A stretch of DNA of 64,000 nucleotides from Devosia sp. (GCF_017744655.1 NZ_JAGIAW010000014.1:186001-250000); one strand, 5' to 3'. Shown: positions 9,007-20,044, counted from the stretch's first letter. Numbers and translations: made by a program. The notes: generated by a model not told the origin, from the letters alone.

Positions 9007-10251
9007 TCAGACCCTGGGGCTGAGGTCGGTCTTGTAGATTTCGCCTTCCTTCATGATCAGGCGCAGGTTCTTTTCCGGCTCGGTGAGTACCGAAATATCC
9101 TTGAGCGGATCACCATCGACCACCAGGATATCGGCGGTGGCGCCCGGGGCGATGACGCCCAGGTCGGGCCGCTGCACGATTTCGGCATTGATCGAGGTTG
9201 CCGACTTCAGCACATCCACCGGTCGCTGCACGCGGGCGCGGATAGTCAGCTCCTGCAACTGGGCAAATTCCATGTCGCCCATCAGATCGGTGCCAAAACC
9301 GAGCTTTACGCCGGCATCCTCGCAAAGGCCGAGCATCACGATGCCGGCATCGTTGACCATGTTGAGCTTCTGCATGACATAGCGCGAGAGGCCCAGGCGC
9401 TCGCCATGCTGCGCGGTGACTTCATAGGCAACCAGCGTCGGCACGACATAGGCATTGGCCGCGGCGACCATGGCTGCGGTTTCTCTGTTGATCAGGTTGG
9501 CATGCTCGATGGTGCGCACGCCGGCGCGGATCGAATGGGCGATCGCTGCGCTTTCATAGGCATGGGCGCAGACATATTTGCCGCGCACCGCTGCCTCACG
9601 CACCACGGTGCGGAGCTCTTCTTCGCTATATTGCGGGATCTCTATGGCATCGTTGGGAGAACCGACGCCGCCCGAAGCCAACACCTTGATATGGTCGGCG
9701 CCCTTGCGCAGTTCGTTCCGCACAACGCTGCGGAGATTGTCGACACCCTCAACGATGCGGCAGGTAAAATAGAAGGCGCTCGAATTGAGATCGATATCGA
9801 GGCTTTCGTCGGTCGTGCTGCGATGGTCGCCATGGCCGCCGATCTGGCTCAGCGCCGGGCCCCCGACAAACAGCCGCGGGCCCGGAATATAGCCCTGAGC
9901 GATGGCATTGCGGATGCCAACATCGCCGCCGGCCACGTCGCGCACGCTGGTGAAGCCGCGATCGAGCATCTTGCGGATGCGCGGCACGGCCCGCGCCGTC
10001 ATCTCGGTCAGCGCGATATTGCGGTCATGCTCGGCGACGAGGTTGATGGCGAAGACGTGCGCGTGCGCATCGATCAGGCCGGGCATCAGCGTGCGTCCGC
10101 CAACGTCATATTCGGTGACGCCCGCGCCGGAAACCGAGTTCTCGGTGACGGCCTCTATACGCCCATCGACCACGAGAACGTTCATGCCCGGAATGGCGTC
10201 GTCACTGCGCCCGTCAAAGAGCGTGGCATTGGTAAAAGCATAGGCTGCCAT
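9007..10251 (-). CDS. Amidohydrolase superfamily protein (imidazolonepropionase/prolidase-like)
   Basis: A 414-residue metal-dependent hydrolase of the COG1228 type. The metal-binding HxH is His63/His65 in LIDAHAHVF; further conserved parts are DHIKVLASGG, the histidine-bearing VCAHAYESAA and RTIEHANLI, and GFGTDLMGD with the catalytic aspartate. No signal peptide, so cytosolic. Members of this group split N-acyl amino acids, Xaa-Pro or Xaa-Arg/Lys dipeptides, or cyclic amides. It heads a two-gene operon with the S9 peptidase and is transcribed away from the peptide ABC importer across a 321-nt region, which supports a role in breaking down the imported compound. The exact substrate is not readable. 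Confidence 0.82.
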   Translation of the reverse strand: MAAYAFTNATLFDGRSDDAIPGMNVLVVDGRIEAVTENSVSGAGVTEYDVGGRTLMPGLIDAHAHVFAINLVAEHDRNIALTEMTARAVPRIRKMLDRGFTSVRDVAGGDVGIRNAIAQGYIPGPRLFVGGPALSQIGGHGDHRSTTDESLDIDLNSSAFYFTCRIVEGVDNLRSVVRNELRKGADHIKVLASGGVGSPNDAIEIPQYSEEELRTVVREAAVRGKYVCAHAYESAAIAHSIRAGVRTIEHANLINRETAAMVAAANAYVVPTLVAYEVTAQHGERLGLSRYVMQKLNMVNDAGIVMLGLCEDAGVKLGFGTDLMGDMEFAQLQELTIRARVQRPVDVLKSATSINAEIVQRPDLGVIAPGATADILVVDGDPLKDISVLTEPEKNLRLIMKEGEIYKTDLSPRV

Positions 10252-10343
10252 GGTAATTCCTCCGGCCGGACACGTGCATACCGGCCGCGATCAGCCGATG
10301 GTCGGCCACTAATGTGTCGGCATCATCGGTGGCTGTAAAGCCA

Positions 10344-10353
10344 TTTGATCAAA
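10344..10353. promoter_or_regulatory. TTTGATCAAA palindrome, distal site
   Basis: A perfect 10-bp palindrome identical to the one at 10457. It lies 93 nt in front of the amidohydrolase start, where it could serve the minus-strand operon, and 113 nt from the second copy. A likely binder is the GntR/FCD regulator at 18700, whose own upstream region carries the related TTGATCA near 18647. Confidence 0.5.
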
Positions 10354-10419
10354 AAATCACAAACACCTGCTGTGCACCGGCTGCCCGCCTCTGAATGGCG
10401 TTTTGCACAGCCGGGGTCG

Positions 10420-10449
10420 TTGACAGCGCCGCAAACCGCCCACTACTAT
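10420..10449 (+). promoter_or_regulatory. Promoter of the peptide importer operon
   Basis: TTGACA at 10420-10425 and TACTAT at 10444-10449, separated by 18 nt, fit a sigma-70-type promoter. Transcription would begin near 10456, immediately at the TTTGATCAAA palindrome, giving an untranslated leader of about 115 nt before the substrate-binding protein gene. Confidence 0.6.
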
Positions 10450-10456
10450 CGCCGCG

Positions 10457-10466
10457 TTTGATCAAA
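10457..10466. promoter_or_regulatory. TTTGATCAAA palindrome at the presumed transcription start
   Basis: Second perfect copy of the palindrome, starting 7 nt after the -10 hexamer TACTAT. A protein bound here would block transcription of the importer operon. Two exact copies within 115 bp of one control region are unlikely by chance. Confidence 0.6.
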
Positions 10467-10572
10467 TGCTCAGACATGAATTTTCAGGCCAGAGGGGAAG
10501 CATGGCCCGACTTTTTGCGAGCGTGATCGTCGAGGTTTGAAGGGAACTGCCGGATTGGCAGAAAGGGAAAAA

Positions 10573-12312
10573 ATGACACATCGGACATCTGCGAGGATCG
10601 CCCTCGCCGGGCTGACGCTCGCGCTGATGAGTTCTGTGGGCGCTATCGCACAGGACGCCCAGACGGGCGGCACGCTGCGGATTCTGGGAACGGCTGAGGT
10701 TGATCGTTTCGACACGGTGCCGCCGGCCACCGCTGATACCGGCAGCTTCTTCCGCGCCGTGACGCGGCAGCTGATCAATTTCGCCGCTTCGGAAGATCCG
10801 GACGAACAGATCGCGCCACAGGCCGACCTTGCAGACAGCGTGCCCGTGCCGACCGACGAGGGCCTGACCTATACGTTCAAGCTGCGTCAGGGCGCCAATT
10901 GGGATGCGCCGGATGGCGCGCGCCAGATCGTTGCGGCCGACGTGGAACGCGGCTTCATGCGCCTCTGCAACCCATCCCTTCCGGCCCCGGCTGTTTCGTA
11001 CTTTGAAGACCTCATCGTCGGCTTTGCTGACTTCTGCGCCGGCTTTGCCGATGTCGAGCCGACCGCCGAGGCAATGAAGGCTTATATCGAGGCCAATGAC
11101 GTCGCCGGCATCGAGACGCCGTCGGACGACACCGTCATCTTCCGCCTCAAGTATGCGGCCAATGACTTCATTTACCTCCTCACCCTGCCGGTCACGACGC
11201 CTGCACCGGTGGAAGTACTCGACTACCTACCGGACAGCCCGGAATATCGCGAGAACTTCATTTCGAGCGGCCCCTACACCATCGAGTCCTATGTGCCCGA
11301 CACGCAGGTCACGCTGGTGCGCAACCCCGCCTGGCAGGCCGAGAGCGACCCGCTGCGCAAGGCTTATGTCGACACGATCGAAGTCATCGCCGGAGTGCAG
11401 CCCGATGCTGCCATGCAGCAACTGCAGTCCGGCGACGGCGACATGCTCTATGACATCAACGTTCCGCCCGTAACGGTGCAGATGCTGAGCATGCAGGGCG
11501 ACGAGAAGATCTCGACGCTGGCCGAGGGTTCCTCGCGCATGATCTGGATCAACACCGTCTCGGAGAACAATGACGGCGCCCTACGCAATCCGCTGGTGCG
11601 CCAGGCGCTGAACTATGCTGTCAACAAGGCGGCCATCGTGCAGCAGCTGGGCGGGCCGGAATTCGCCACCCCGCTCAACGGCATCTTCCCGCTCGGCATC
11701 CTGGGCCACCACGATTTCGCGCCCTATCCGAGCAACAACAGCGAAGGCGATGTCGCCAAGGCCAAGGAACTGCTGGCCGAAGCCGGCTACCCCGATGGCC
11801 TGTCGCTGAAAATGCCGTTCCGGAATGCCGGAAATGGCGCTGCCGAAGCCCAGGTGCTGCAGGCAAGTCTCGAAGCCGCCGGCTTCAAGATCGAGCTGGT
11901 ACCGACCCCGGCCTCCGACTTCTATCCGCGCCTGATAACCAATTTCGACAATGCCCTCAATGGCGTGTGGGACCTGGTGCCATCGGGCTGGTCGCCGGAT
12001 TGGCCGGGCGGGGCCGCGCGCTCCATTTTCCAGCCGCAATATACCTATGACGGCACCCACGGCACCTTCAACTTCTCGGACTACAACAACGAGGCTGCCA
12101 ACGAAGTCGCCGCCCGCGCGCTGGCCACCTCCGACCTGGCCGAGGCGGCGAAGCTCTGGAACGAGGTCGACGAGATCGTCATGGCCGATCCCCCGACCGT
12201 GCCGCTGATCTCTCAGACCACGGTTCTCTACCATGGCATCGCCGTCCAGAACTTCCTGCCCTATGCCGCTGGCGGCAATGGCGACTGGACCAATGTCTGG
12301 CTGAGCCGCTGA
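10573..12312 (+). CDS. Peptide ABC importer, periplasmic substrate-binding protein (SBP family 5)
   Basis: A 579-residue DppA/OppA-type binding protein. The start chosen is the ATG at 10573, preceded by GAAAGGGA and followed by a signal peptide (MTHRTSARIALAG... ending SVGAIAQ); the upstream TTG at 10537 would add an unlikely leader. Family features are GGTLRILGTAEVDRFD at the mature N-terminus, YTFKLRQGANW, NYAVNKAAIVQQ and a C-terminal WNEVDEIVMADPP. It is long for the family. It opens the operon of fused ATPase, two permeases, FAD oxidoreductase, aminotransferase, GntR regulator and RidA. A 9-bp hairpin follows it. The ligand is probably a peptide or modified amino acid. Confidence 0.88.
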   Translation: MTHRTSARIALAGLTLALMSSVGAIAQDAQTGGTLRILGTAEVDRFDTVPPATADTGSFFRAVTRQLINFAASEDPDEQIAPQADLADSVPVPTDEGLTYTFKLRQGANWDAPDGARQIVAADVERGFMRLCNPSLPAPAVSYFEDLIVGFADFCAGFADVEPTAEAMKAYIEANDVAGIETPSDDTVIFRLKYAANDFIYLLTLPVTTPAPVEVLDYLPDSPEYRENFISSGPYTIESYVPDTQVTLVRNPAWQAESDPLRKAYVDTIEVIAGVQPDAAMQQLQSGDGDMLYDINVPPVTVQMLSMQGDEKISTLAEGSSRMIWINTVSENNDGALRNPLVRQALNYAVNKAAIVQQLGGPEFATPLNGIFPLGILGHHDFAPYPSNNSEGDVAKAKELLAEAGYPDGLSLKMPFRNAGNGAAEAQVLQASLEAAGFKIELVPTPASDFYPRLITNFDNALNGVWDLVPSGWSPDWPGGAARSIFQPQYTYDGTHGTFNFSDYNNEAANEVAARALATSDLAEAAKLWNEVDEIVMADPPTVPLISQTTVLYHGIAVQNFLPYAAGGNGDWTNVWLSR

Positions 12313-12328
12313 GCTCTATGAATTCGAC

Positions 12329-12351
12329 GGAGGCCGGCATGTCCGGCCTCC
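12329..12351 (+). other. Intra-operon hairpin after the substrate-binding-protein gene
   Basis: A perfect 9-bp stem (GGAGGCCGG with CCGGCCTCC) closing a 5-nt loop, 17 nt after the stop codon of the binding-protein gene and 32 nt before the ATPase gene. There is no T-run after it, so it is more likely an mRNA-stabilising or partial attenuation hairpin than a full terminator. Confidence 0.7.
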
Positions 12352-12382
12352 TCATACCGGCCCCATGGCGACATAGTTCTTT

Positions 12383-14226
<1,844 letters not shown>

Positions 14227-14230
<4 letters not shown>

Positions 14231-15168
14231 GCTCCGAGATCAAACAGCGCGGCTCGCTGGAGCTGACCCTGCGTCGCCTACTCGCCGACCGCGCCGGCCT
14301 TGTGGCCATGCTCTTCATAATAGCCCTCGTGGCCGCAGCTATCGGTGCCGACGGCATCGCGGCGCTAACCGGACACGGCCCAACTGCACAATTCCTCGAT
14401 GTGGGCCTCACCCCCACCGGCCTGCCCGTGCCGCCTAGTGGCGAGTTCCTTTTCGGCACCGATCAGTTAGGCCGCGACGTGCTCGTCCGTCTCGCCCATG
14501 GCGCCCGTATCTCGCTATCCATCGGCGTCGTCGCTTCGCTGCTGGCCGCGATGATCGGCGTCACCATCGGCCTTGTTGCTGGCTATTTCGGCGGCTGGGT
14601 TGACGTCGTACTGGGCCGGCTGATGGACCTTGTCATGAGCATCCCCGTGCTGCTCTGCATGCTCTCGCTGGTTGCCGTCTTCGGCCCCAGCCTGCCGCTC
14701 AGCCTCTCGGTGATCGTCTTCTTCTCCTGGACCACGATGGGGCGCGTCATCCGCGGCCAGGTCCTCTCGCTCAAGGAGCGCGAATTCGTCCTCGCCTCCC
14801 GCTCGATGGGCGCCGGCCATCTCTCGATCATGTTCACCGACATCCTGCCCAATCTGGGTGCCCCGATCATCATCTACACGACGATGATGGTGCCCACCTC
14901 GATCATCTTCGAGGCGACGCTTTCCTTCCTCGGCCTCGGCATCGTGCCGCCAGCCCCGAGCTGGGGCGGCATGCTGGCCGAGGCGGCCAATAACTCGATC
15001 TACATGTTCGCCTGGTGGCTGGTGCTGTTCCCGGGCCTGGCGCTGCTGTTTACCACCCTGTCCTTCAATATCCTGGGCGATGCCCTGCGCGACGCGCTCG
15101 ATCCGGCCAGCATGCGCAACAAGCTGCAGAAGAAGAAAAAGAAGCCCTCCGTGGGGACCGCGTCATGA
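14227..15168 (+). CDS. Peptide ABC importer, DppC-type permease
   Basis: A 313-residue inner-membrane protein with an N-terminal membrane segment, a periplasmic stretch ending in the family hallmark LFGTDQLGRDVLVRLAHGAR (about residues 75-95), and five further helices. The EAA loop is seen as LASRSMGAGHLSIMFTDILP. It overlaps the ATPase gene and the next permease gene by 4 nt each. The order here is ATPase, C-type, B-type, the reverse of the usual B before C. The C-terminus ends in a lysine-rich tail (KLQKKKKKPS) in the cytosol. Confidence 0.9.
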
Positions 15169-16121
15169 TCCGCTTCATCGCCAGCCGCATCGGCTTTGCC
15201 GCGCTCGTCCTCGTCATGCTCAGCGGCTTCGTCTTCACCCTGTTCTTCGTCGCGCCCGGCGATCCCGCGCGCATCGTCGCCGGCGAACGCGCGACCGAGG
15301 CCCAAGTGGCCCAGGTGCGCGAAAACCTCGGCCTCGACCGCCCGATCATTGAGCAATATTTCAGCTTTGTCGGTCGCAGCCTCAGCGGCGATCTCGGCTA
15401 TTCCTACCGCAATCAGCAGCCGGTGCTGGAGCTGATCAAGAACCGCATGCCCGCAACCATTTCGCTCTGCGTCGGCGCCGTCGTGCTCTGGCTTCTCATG
15501 GGCATTCCCATCGGCATCATGTCGGCGCGACGGCCGGGTAGCCTTGTCGACCGGCTGGGCCAGGGTTTCGTGCTGATCGGCGTCAGCTTCCCGTCTTTCG
15601 TGCTGGGCATGGCCGCGCTCTATTTCCTCTATTTCGTGCCGCGCCAGGCCGGCTTCACCCTCTTCCCGCCCGGCGGCTTCCGCCCCTTCCTGCCCAATCC
15701 CGGCCTCTGGGCCTGGCATCTGATGCTACCCTGGTTCACCCTGGCGCTGACCTCCGCCGCCATCTATGCCCGCCTGACCCGCGGCCAGTTGCTCGAAGTG
15801 CTGGGCGAGGACTATATCCGCACCGCCCGCGCCAAGGGCCTTTCCGAGCGCAAGGTGGTCTACAAGCACGGCGTTCGCTCGATCTTTTCGCCCCTCACCA
15901 CCCAGCTCGGTGCCGATATCGCAGCGCTCCTGGGCGGAGCGCTGGTCACCGAGCAGGTATTCGGCCTCCAGGGCATCGGCTCGCTGGCCGTGCAATCGGT
16001 CCAGACGCAGGACCGGCCGGTGATCATCGGCGTGGTCATGCTCGCCGGCTTCTTCATCGTCATCGCCAACCTGATTGTGGATTTCCTCTACATCCTGCTC
16101 GATCCACGGATCCGGACCTGA
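15165..16121 (+). CDS. Peptide ABC importer, DppB-type permease
   Basis: A 318-residue permease. The ATG at 15165 is chosen because it overlaps the previous stop (ATGA) and gives the standard N-terminus MIRFIASRIGFAALVLVMLS; longer reading to 15015 is only an overlapping open frame inside the C-type permease. Hallmarks are FFVAPGDPARIVAG, the alpha-helical NLGLDRPIIEQY, GDLGYSYRNQQPV and the EAA loop YIRTARAKGLSERKVVYKHG. It pairs with the DppC-type permease and is followed 2 nt later by the oxidoreductase gene, which ties import to catabolism. Confidence 0.9.
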   Translation: MIRFIASRIGFAALVLVMLSGFVFTLFFVAPGDPARIVAGERATEAQVAQVRENLGLDRPIIEQYFSFVGRSLSGDLGYSYRNQQPVLELIKNRMPATISLCVGAVVLWLLMGIPIGIMSARRPGSLVDRLGQGFVLIGVSFPSFVLGMAALYFLYFVPRQAGFTLFPPGGFRPFLPNPGLWAWHLMLPWFTLALTSAAIYARLTRGQLLEVLGEDYIRTARAKGLSERKVVYKHGVRSIFSPLTTQLGADIAALLGGALVTEQVFGLQGIGSLAVQSVQTQDRPVIIGVVMLAGFFIVIANLIVDFLYILLDPRIRT

Positions 16122-16123
16122 CC

Positions 16124-17407
16124 ATGCCTCTTCCCACCCCGGACACGCTCTGGACACGCACGGCACGGCTGCCGGCAGAAACCGACGCCACGCTGCCTCA
16201 ATCCGTTGATGTCGCCGTGATCGGCGGCGGCTTCACCGGCCTCACCGCAGCCCGCGAACTGCTCATCGCCGGACGCTCCGTCGCCGTGCTGGAAGCGGGC
16301 CGCATCGGCACCGGCGCCAGCGGCATGAATGCCGGCTTTGTCGTCCCCAATTTCGCCAAGGCCGATCCCAACGCGGTACGCGCCAAACTCGGCACCGAAC
16401 GCGGCAATGCCCTGCTGCGCCTCGTCGGTGACGGTGCCAATGCGGTGTTTCGCACCATAGAGGAAGAGGGCATCGCCTGCGATGCGCGCCAGACCGGCTG
16501 GCTGAACCCAGCCTTCGGCGCCGCCAGCGCCGAAATGCTCAAAGCCCGCGCTGCCCTCTGGCGCGATCTCGGGCGTCCCGTCTCATTTCTCGACGCTGAT
16601 GAAATCCGCGAACAGACCGGCATGGACATCTATTCCGGCGCCCTGCTCGACGCCGAAGGCGGCACCATCCATCCGCTCGATTATCTGCGTGGCCTCGTGC
16701 AATCCGTGCGCCGCCGCGGCGGTGCCGTGCTTGAGGGGCAAACTGTCGACAAGGTGACGCGCGACGGCACCAGCTGGCGCCTCACCATGCGCTCCGGCGC
16801 AACCCTCATTGCCAGCAAGGTGCTGCTCTGCACCAACGCCTTCACGACTGGCGCTGCCGCGCGCATGGGCCGTTCGACCGTGCCTCTGCGCGTCTATCAA
16901 ATCGCCACCTCCCCGGCCGATCCCGAAACGGTTCGGCGCATCGCCCCCGACGGGCGCCCCGTCGGCGACACGCGCCAGAACCTCTTCACCTATCGGCTCG
17001 ATCGCGACAATCGCCTGATCAGCGGCGGCATGGCGGCCATTCCCTTTGGCGCTTTCGAACGCCTCGGTCGCGCCGTTGCCGAACGGCTCAGCAGTGAGCT
17101 CGGCCTGCCCCAGGCCGTGACGCCCGAAGTGGTGTGGACCGGCGTCGCCGCCATGACGCCCGATTTCATGCCGCGCATTCATAAACTGGGCGAGGGCTGG
17201 TTCGGCGGCATTGGCTGCAATGGTCGCGGCATCGCCATGGCGGCGCAGCTCGGGCGCGTGCTGGCCCGCGCCGCCCTGGGTGAAGACCCCAAGCAATTGC
17301 CTATTCCGCTGCGGCCTCTGCGCCCGCTGCCCTTCCACCGCTTTACGCCAATCGTGGCCTCGGCTGCCCTCCTCCAGGCCCGCCTCAAGGACACATTGGC
17401 CCGATGA
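16124..17407 (+). CDS. DAO-type FAD-dependent oxidoreductase (glycine/D-amino acid oxidase-like)
   Basis: A 427-residue flavoprotein. The dinucleotide-binding fold is at residues about 26-60: VAVIGGGFTGLTAARELL and the acidic residue in VLEAGRIGTGASG. The C-terminal FAD-contacting part is WFGGIGCNGRGIAMAAQLGR. This is the DAO fold shared by D-amino acid oxidases, sarcosine oxidases and gamma-glutamylputrescine oxidase (PuuB), to which the layout is closest. It would oxidise an amine or amino acid to an imine, with release of ammonia after hydrolysis. It starts 2 nt after the permease gene. The RidA protein at the end of the locus fits an imine-producing enzyme. The substrate is unknown. Confidence 0.83.
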   Translation: MPLPTPDTLWTRTARLPAETDATLPQSVDVAVIGGGFTGLTAARELLIAGRSVAVLEAGRIGTGASGMNAGFVVPNFAKADPNAVRAKLGTERGNALLRLVGDGANAVFRTIEEEGIACDARQTGWLNPAFGAASAEMLKARAALWRDLGRPVSFLDADEIREQTGMDIYSGALLDAEGGTIHPLDYLRGLVQSVRRRGGAVLEGQTVDKVTRDGTSWRLTMRSGATLIASKVLLCTNAFTTGAAARMGRSTVPLRVYQIATSPADPETVRRIAPDGRPVGDTRQNLFTYRLDRDNRLISGGMAAIPFGAFERLGRAVAERLSSELGLPQAVTPEVVWTGVAAMTPDFMPRIHKLGEGWFGGIGCNGRGIAMAAQLGRVLARAALGEDPKQLPIPLRPLRPLPFHRFTPIVASAALLQARLKDTLAR

Positions 17408-17450
17408 TCGCACAACAAGCGACCATGAACGCCGTCAGGATATCAGTGAC

Positions 17451-18617
17451 ATGAAGCAACTCGCCCGCCGCATCACCGGCACTTCGAAAAAATCCTTCGG
17501 CATGTATGCACGCGCCGCAGCCAGCGGCCGCGACGACCTGATCCACATGGAGCTTGGCAAGCCCTTTGCCGACACGCCTCAGCACATCAAGGACGCCACC
17601 ATTGCCGCGATCCAGGACGGCAAGGTGCACTATTCAGACTTGCCAGGCATTCTGCCACTGCGTGAAGCCGCCGCTGCAAAGCTCGCCCGACAGAACGGCA
17701 TGGACGTCTCGCCCGACCAGATCGTCGTGACCAATGGCCTGACCCACGGCTCCTATGCCGCGCTCATGGCTTTTATCGACGATGGCGACGAAGTCATCCT
17801 GCTCGAACCCTACTACCCCCAGCATATCGGCAAGATCGAGCTGGCCGGGGGCATAGCGGTGCCGGTGCCACTCGACGCCGCCAGGGATTACGCTATCGAT
17901 GCGGCGCGTATCGAGGCCAGCGTCACCCCGCGCACCAAGATGATCGTACTGATCAATCCGTGCAATCCGACCGGCCGCGTCTATTCACGCGCGGAATTGC
18001 TGGCTTTGGCGGACATCGCCATCCGCCACGACCTGATCGTGGTCTCGGACGAGGTCTACGAAGAGATCGTCTATGACGAGGCCAGGCACATCTCCATCGC
18101 CTCCCTGCCCGGCATGGCCGAGCGCACGGTGACGCTCTTCGCTTTCACCAAGAGCTATGCCATGGACGGTTGGCGCATCGGCTACTTGGCAGCCCCCAAG
18201 GCGGCGGTCGGCGCGATCCTCAAAATCACCGCCAATGACGTGACCCACGTCAATACCTTCATCCAGGAAGGCGCCCTGGCCGCGCTCACCGGCGATCCCG
18301 CTGTCCTGTCCGAACTGATCGCTGACGACCGTGCCAAGCGCGACCGCGTCGTCACCCGCCTCAACCAGATTTCCGGCATCACCTGCCCCTGGCCTCAGGG
18401 CACCATCTATGCCTTCCCCGACATTTCCGCCCTCGGCCTACCGGCCCAGACCCTGGCCGAGCGGCTGATGGACGAGACCGGCGTCGTCACCGAGGCCGGC
18501 AGCTTCTATGGTGCCGCGGGCGAAGGCCGCTTGCGCGTCTGTTTCGGATCACTGTCCTTGGAAGAGATCGATACGGCACTCGACCGGGTCGCCGCCTTTG
18601 TCAGGCAACTGGGCTAG
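17451..18617 (+). CDS. Class I/II PLP-dependent aminotransferase
   Basis: A 388-residue fold-type I aminotransferase. The start is the ATG at 17451; the longer open frame from 17211 overlaps the oxidoreductase gene. Family marks are VTNGLTHGSYAALM for the phosphate site region, LINPCNPTGRVYSRAEL with the Asn-Pro-Thr-Gly of cofactor binding, VVSDEVYEEIVYD, and the Schiff-base lysine Lys234 in FAFTKSYAMDGWRIGY with the carboxylate-binding arginine in GRLRVCFG near the end. It belongs with aspartate/methionine-type aminotransferases. In this operon it probably handles the amino acid set free from the imported compound. Confidence 0.88.
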   Translation: MKQLARRITGTSKKSFGMYARAAASGRDDLIHMELGKPFADTPQHIKDATIAAIQDGKVHYSDLPGILPLREAAAAKLARQNGMDVSPDQIVVTNGLTHGSYAALMAFIDDGDEVILLEPYYPQHIGKIELAGGIAVPVPLDAARDYAIDAARIEASVTPRTKMIVLINPCNPTGRVYSRAELLALADIAIRHDLIVVSDEVYEEIVYDEARHISIASLPGMAERTVTLFAFTKSYAMDGWRIGYLAAPKAAVGAILKITANDVTHVNTFIQEGALAALTGDPAVLSELIADDRAKRDRVVTRLNQISGITCPWPQGTIYAFPDISALGLPAQTLAERLMDETGVVTEAGSFYGAAGEGRLRVCFGSLSLEEIDTALDRVAAFVRQLG

Positions 18618-18699
18618 CGGTATTTCCGAGTTGCGATGGGTGGCGGTTGATCATACTAGCAAAGAATAGGGATCGCGGCCGATAGGAAAGGGTATTGGA

Positions 18700-19425
18700 T
18701 TGCTCGAAAGCAAATTCTCGACCGGCGAGCTGAAGCCTGTCTCCTCCCGCAAGACGGTGCACGATCTCGTCTATGAGCAATTGCGCGACGCCCTAATGTC
18801 AGGCGCCTTCGAAGCCCGCAAAGCCTTTACTATCGCGTCGCTTTCCGAGCGCTTCCACACCTCGCATATGCCAGTGCGCGAAGCGCTGCGCCGCCTCGCC
18901 TCAGAAAACGCTCTCAGCATTTCAGCCTCCGGCACGGCCTATGTTCCCGCCATCACTGCGCCGGAACTGCGCGACATCACCCTGGCGCGCATGATCGTCG
19001 AAGGCGCCACCGCCCGCATTGCTGGTCCGCTGCTCACCGAGCCGGACATCGCCACGCTCGAGCAGATCCTCGCCCATCACCGGGCCAGCGCCAGCGCCGG
19101 CAATAATACCGAAATGACCGCGGCCAATCGCGCGTTCCACTTCCACATCTACCAGGCCGCCGGCAGCCGCGTGCTGCTCAGCCAGATCGAAAACCTCTGG
19201 CTGCGCTCCGGCCCCTATGTCCGCTTCCTCTCCGACCGGATGAGTGACCTGCTTAAAACCGAGCACCGTTCCGGCTTCACTGACCAGCACGAAGCCATGA
19301 TCCAGGCCATTCGCGGGCGCGACTGGATCGCGCTGGGCATGGCCTGTGAAGCCGACATTAAAGGCTCGCAAGACCTGCTGCTCGATATTCTGGCGGCAGA
19401 AGAAGAAACCTCCGACACAGCCTGA
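18700..19425 (+). CDS. GntR family regulator, FCD subgroup, of the peptide/amino-acid locus
   Basis: A 241-residue regulator with the winged helix at about residues 20-85 (TSHMPVREALRRLASENAL is the recognition part) and a helical FCD domain with metal-ligand type residues (DITLARMIVEGATARIAG, RAFHFHIYQAAGS). It starts with TTG at 18700, supported by AGGAAAGG at 18683-18690. It lies 82 nt after the aminotransferase gene. The sequence TTGATCA about 50 nt upstream resembles the two TTTGATCAAA sites at 10344 and 10457, so this protein is the best candidate for their binder and probably also controls itself. Confidence 0.85.
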   Translation: MLESKFSTGELKPVSSRKTVHDLVYEQLRDALMSGAFEARKAFTIASLSERFHTSHMPVREALRRLASENALSISASGTAYVPAITAPELRDITLARMIVEGATARIAGPLLTEPDIATLEQILAHHRASASAGNNTEMTAANRAFHFHIYQAAGSRVLLSQIENLWLRSGPYVRFLSDRMSDLLKTEHRSGFTDQHEAMIQAIRGRDWIALGMACEADIKGSQDLLLDILAAEEETSDTA

Positions 19426-19493
19426 GCCGAGAAGCCAGGCCATTTCCGCGCATGACGCCCTGCGCATTCCCTCCCAACATCGAGACCGCCCCC

Positions 19494-19883
19494 ATGTCCA
19501 CTGACCGCCGCGCCATTTCCTTCGGCTCGAAATTCGAAAAGCTGGCCGGCTATTCCCGCGCCTTGGTTGACGGCGAATGGGTCTTCGTCTCCGGCACGGC
19601 TGGGCACAACGAGGATGGCACCATCTCGCCCGATCCCGACGAGCAGACCCGCCAGTCGCTTCGGACCATTGCCCGCGCGCTGGAGCAGGCCGATGCTGGC
19701 CTCAGCGACATCGTCCGCCTCAACGTCTATATCGCCGACCGGCAGGACGTGATGACAGTATCAAAGGTGCTTGGCGAAACCTTTTCCGATCCCCGCCCCA
19801 CCAATACAACCATCATCTGCGGCTTCCCGGTGGAAGAGATAAAAGTCGAGATCGAGGTAACCGCTCGAAAGCGCGTCGATTGA
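19494..19883 (+). CDS. RidA/YjgF/YER057c/UK114 family imine deaminase
   Basis: A 129-residue RidA-type protein. The ATG at 19494 gives the usual length and N-terminus; an upstream ATG at 19452 would add 14 residues without a better ribosome-binding site. Typical parts are VFVSGTAGHNEDG, QTRQSLRTIARALEQAGA-like QADAGLSDIVRLNVYI, and the C-terminal EIKVEIEVTA. RidA proteins hydrolyse reactive imines and enamines set free by PLP enzymes and flavin amine oxidases. Both types of enzyme are encoded just upstream, so it is probably a dedicated partner. The catalytic arginine near position 105 of classic RidA is not obvious here (PTNTTIICGF), so its activity may differ from archetypal RidA. Confidence 0.85.
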   Translation: MSTDRRAISFGSKFEKLAGYSRALVDGEWVFVSGTAGHNEDGTISPDPDEQTRQSLRTIARALEQADAGLSDIVRLNVYIADRQDVMTVSKVLGETFSDPRPTNTTIICGFPVEEIKVEIEVTARKRVD

Positions 19884-20044
19884 CGTAGCCCCGCCTACGG
19901 TAGCAAACCTCGAACCCCGCGGTCTACGCAACACCAGCTAGCATCTGCTATTCGCAATACATAGAAGCCTGGCGAGGAGCCGATGCCACCTGTGAGCCGC
20001 TGCCGGTTCGGCGGACACGAGCGCGAAGCGGCCAAGCGCTGCCG

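Larger units (their letters stand above)
10252..10572. other. Divergent control region between amidohydrolase and peptide importer operons
   Basis: This 321-nt stretch has no credible gene. It holds two identical TTTGATCAAA palindromes and a good plus-strand promoter, listed separately, and must contain the control signals for both divergent operons. I could not identify a convincing minus-strand promoter for the amidohydrolase. Confidence 0.7.
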
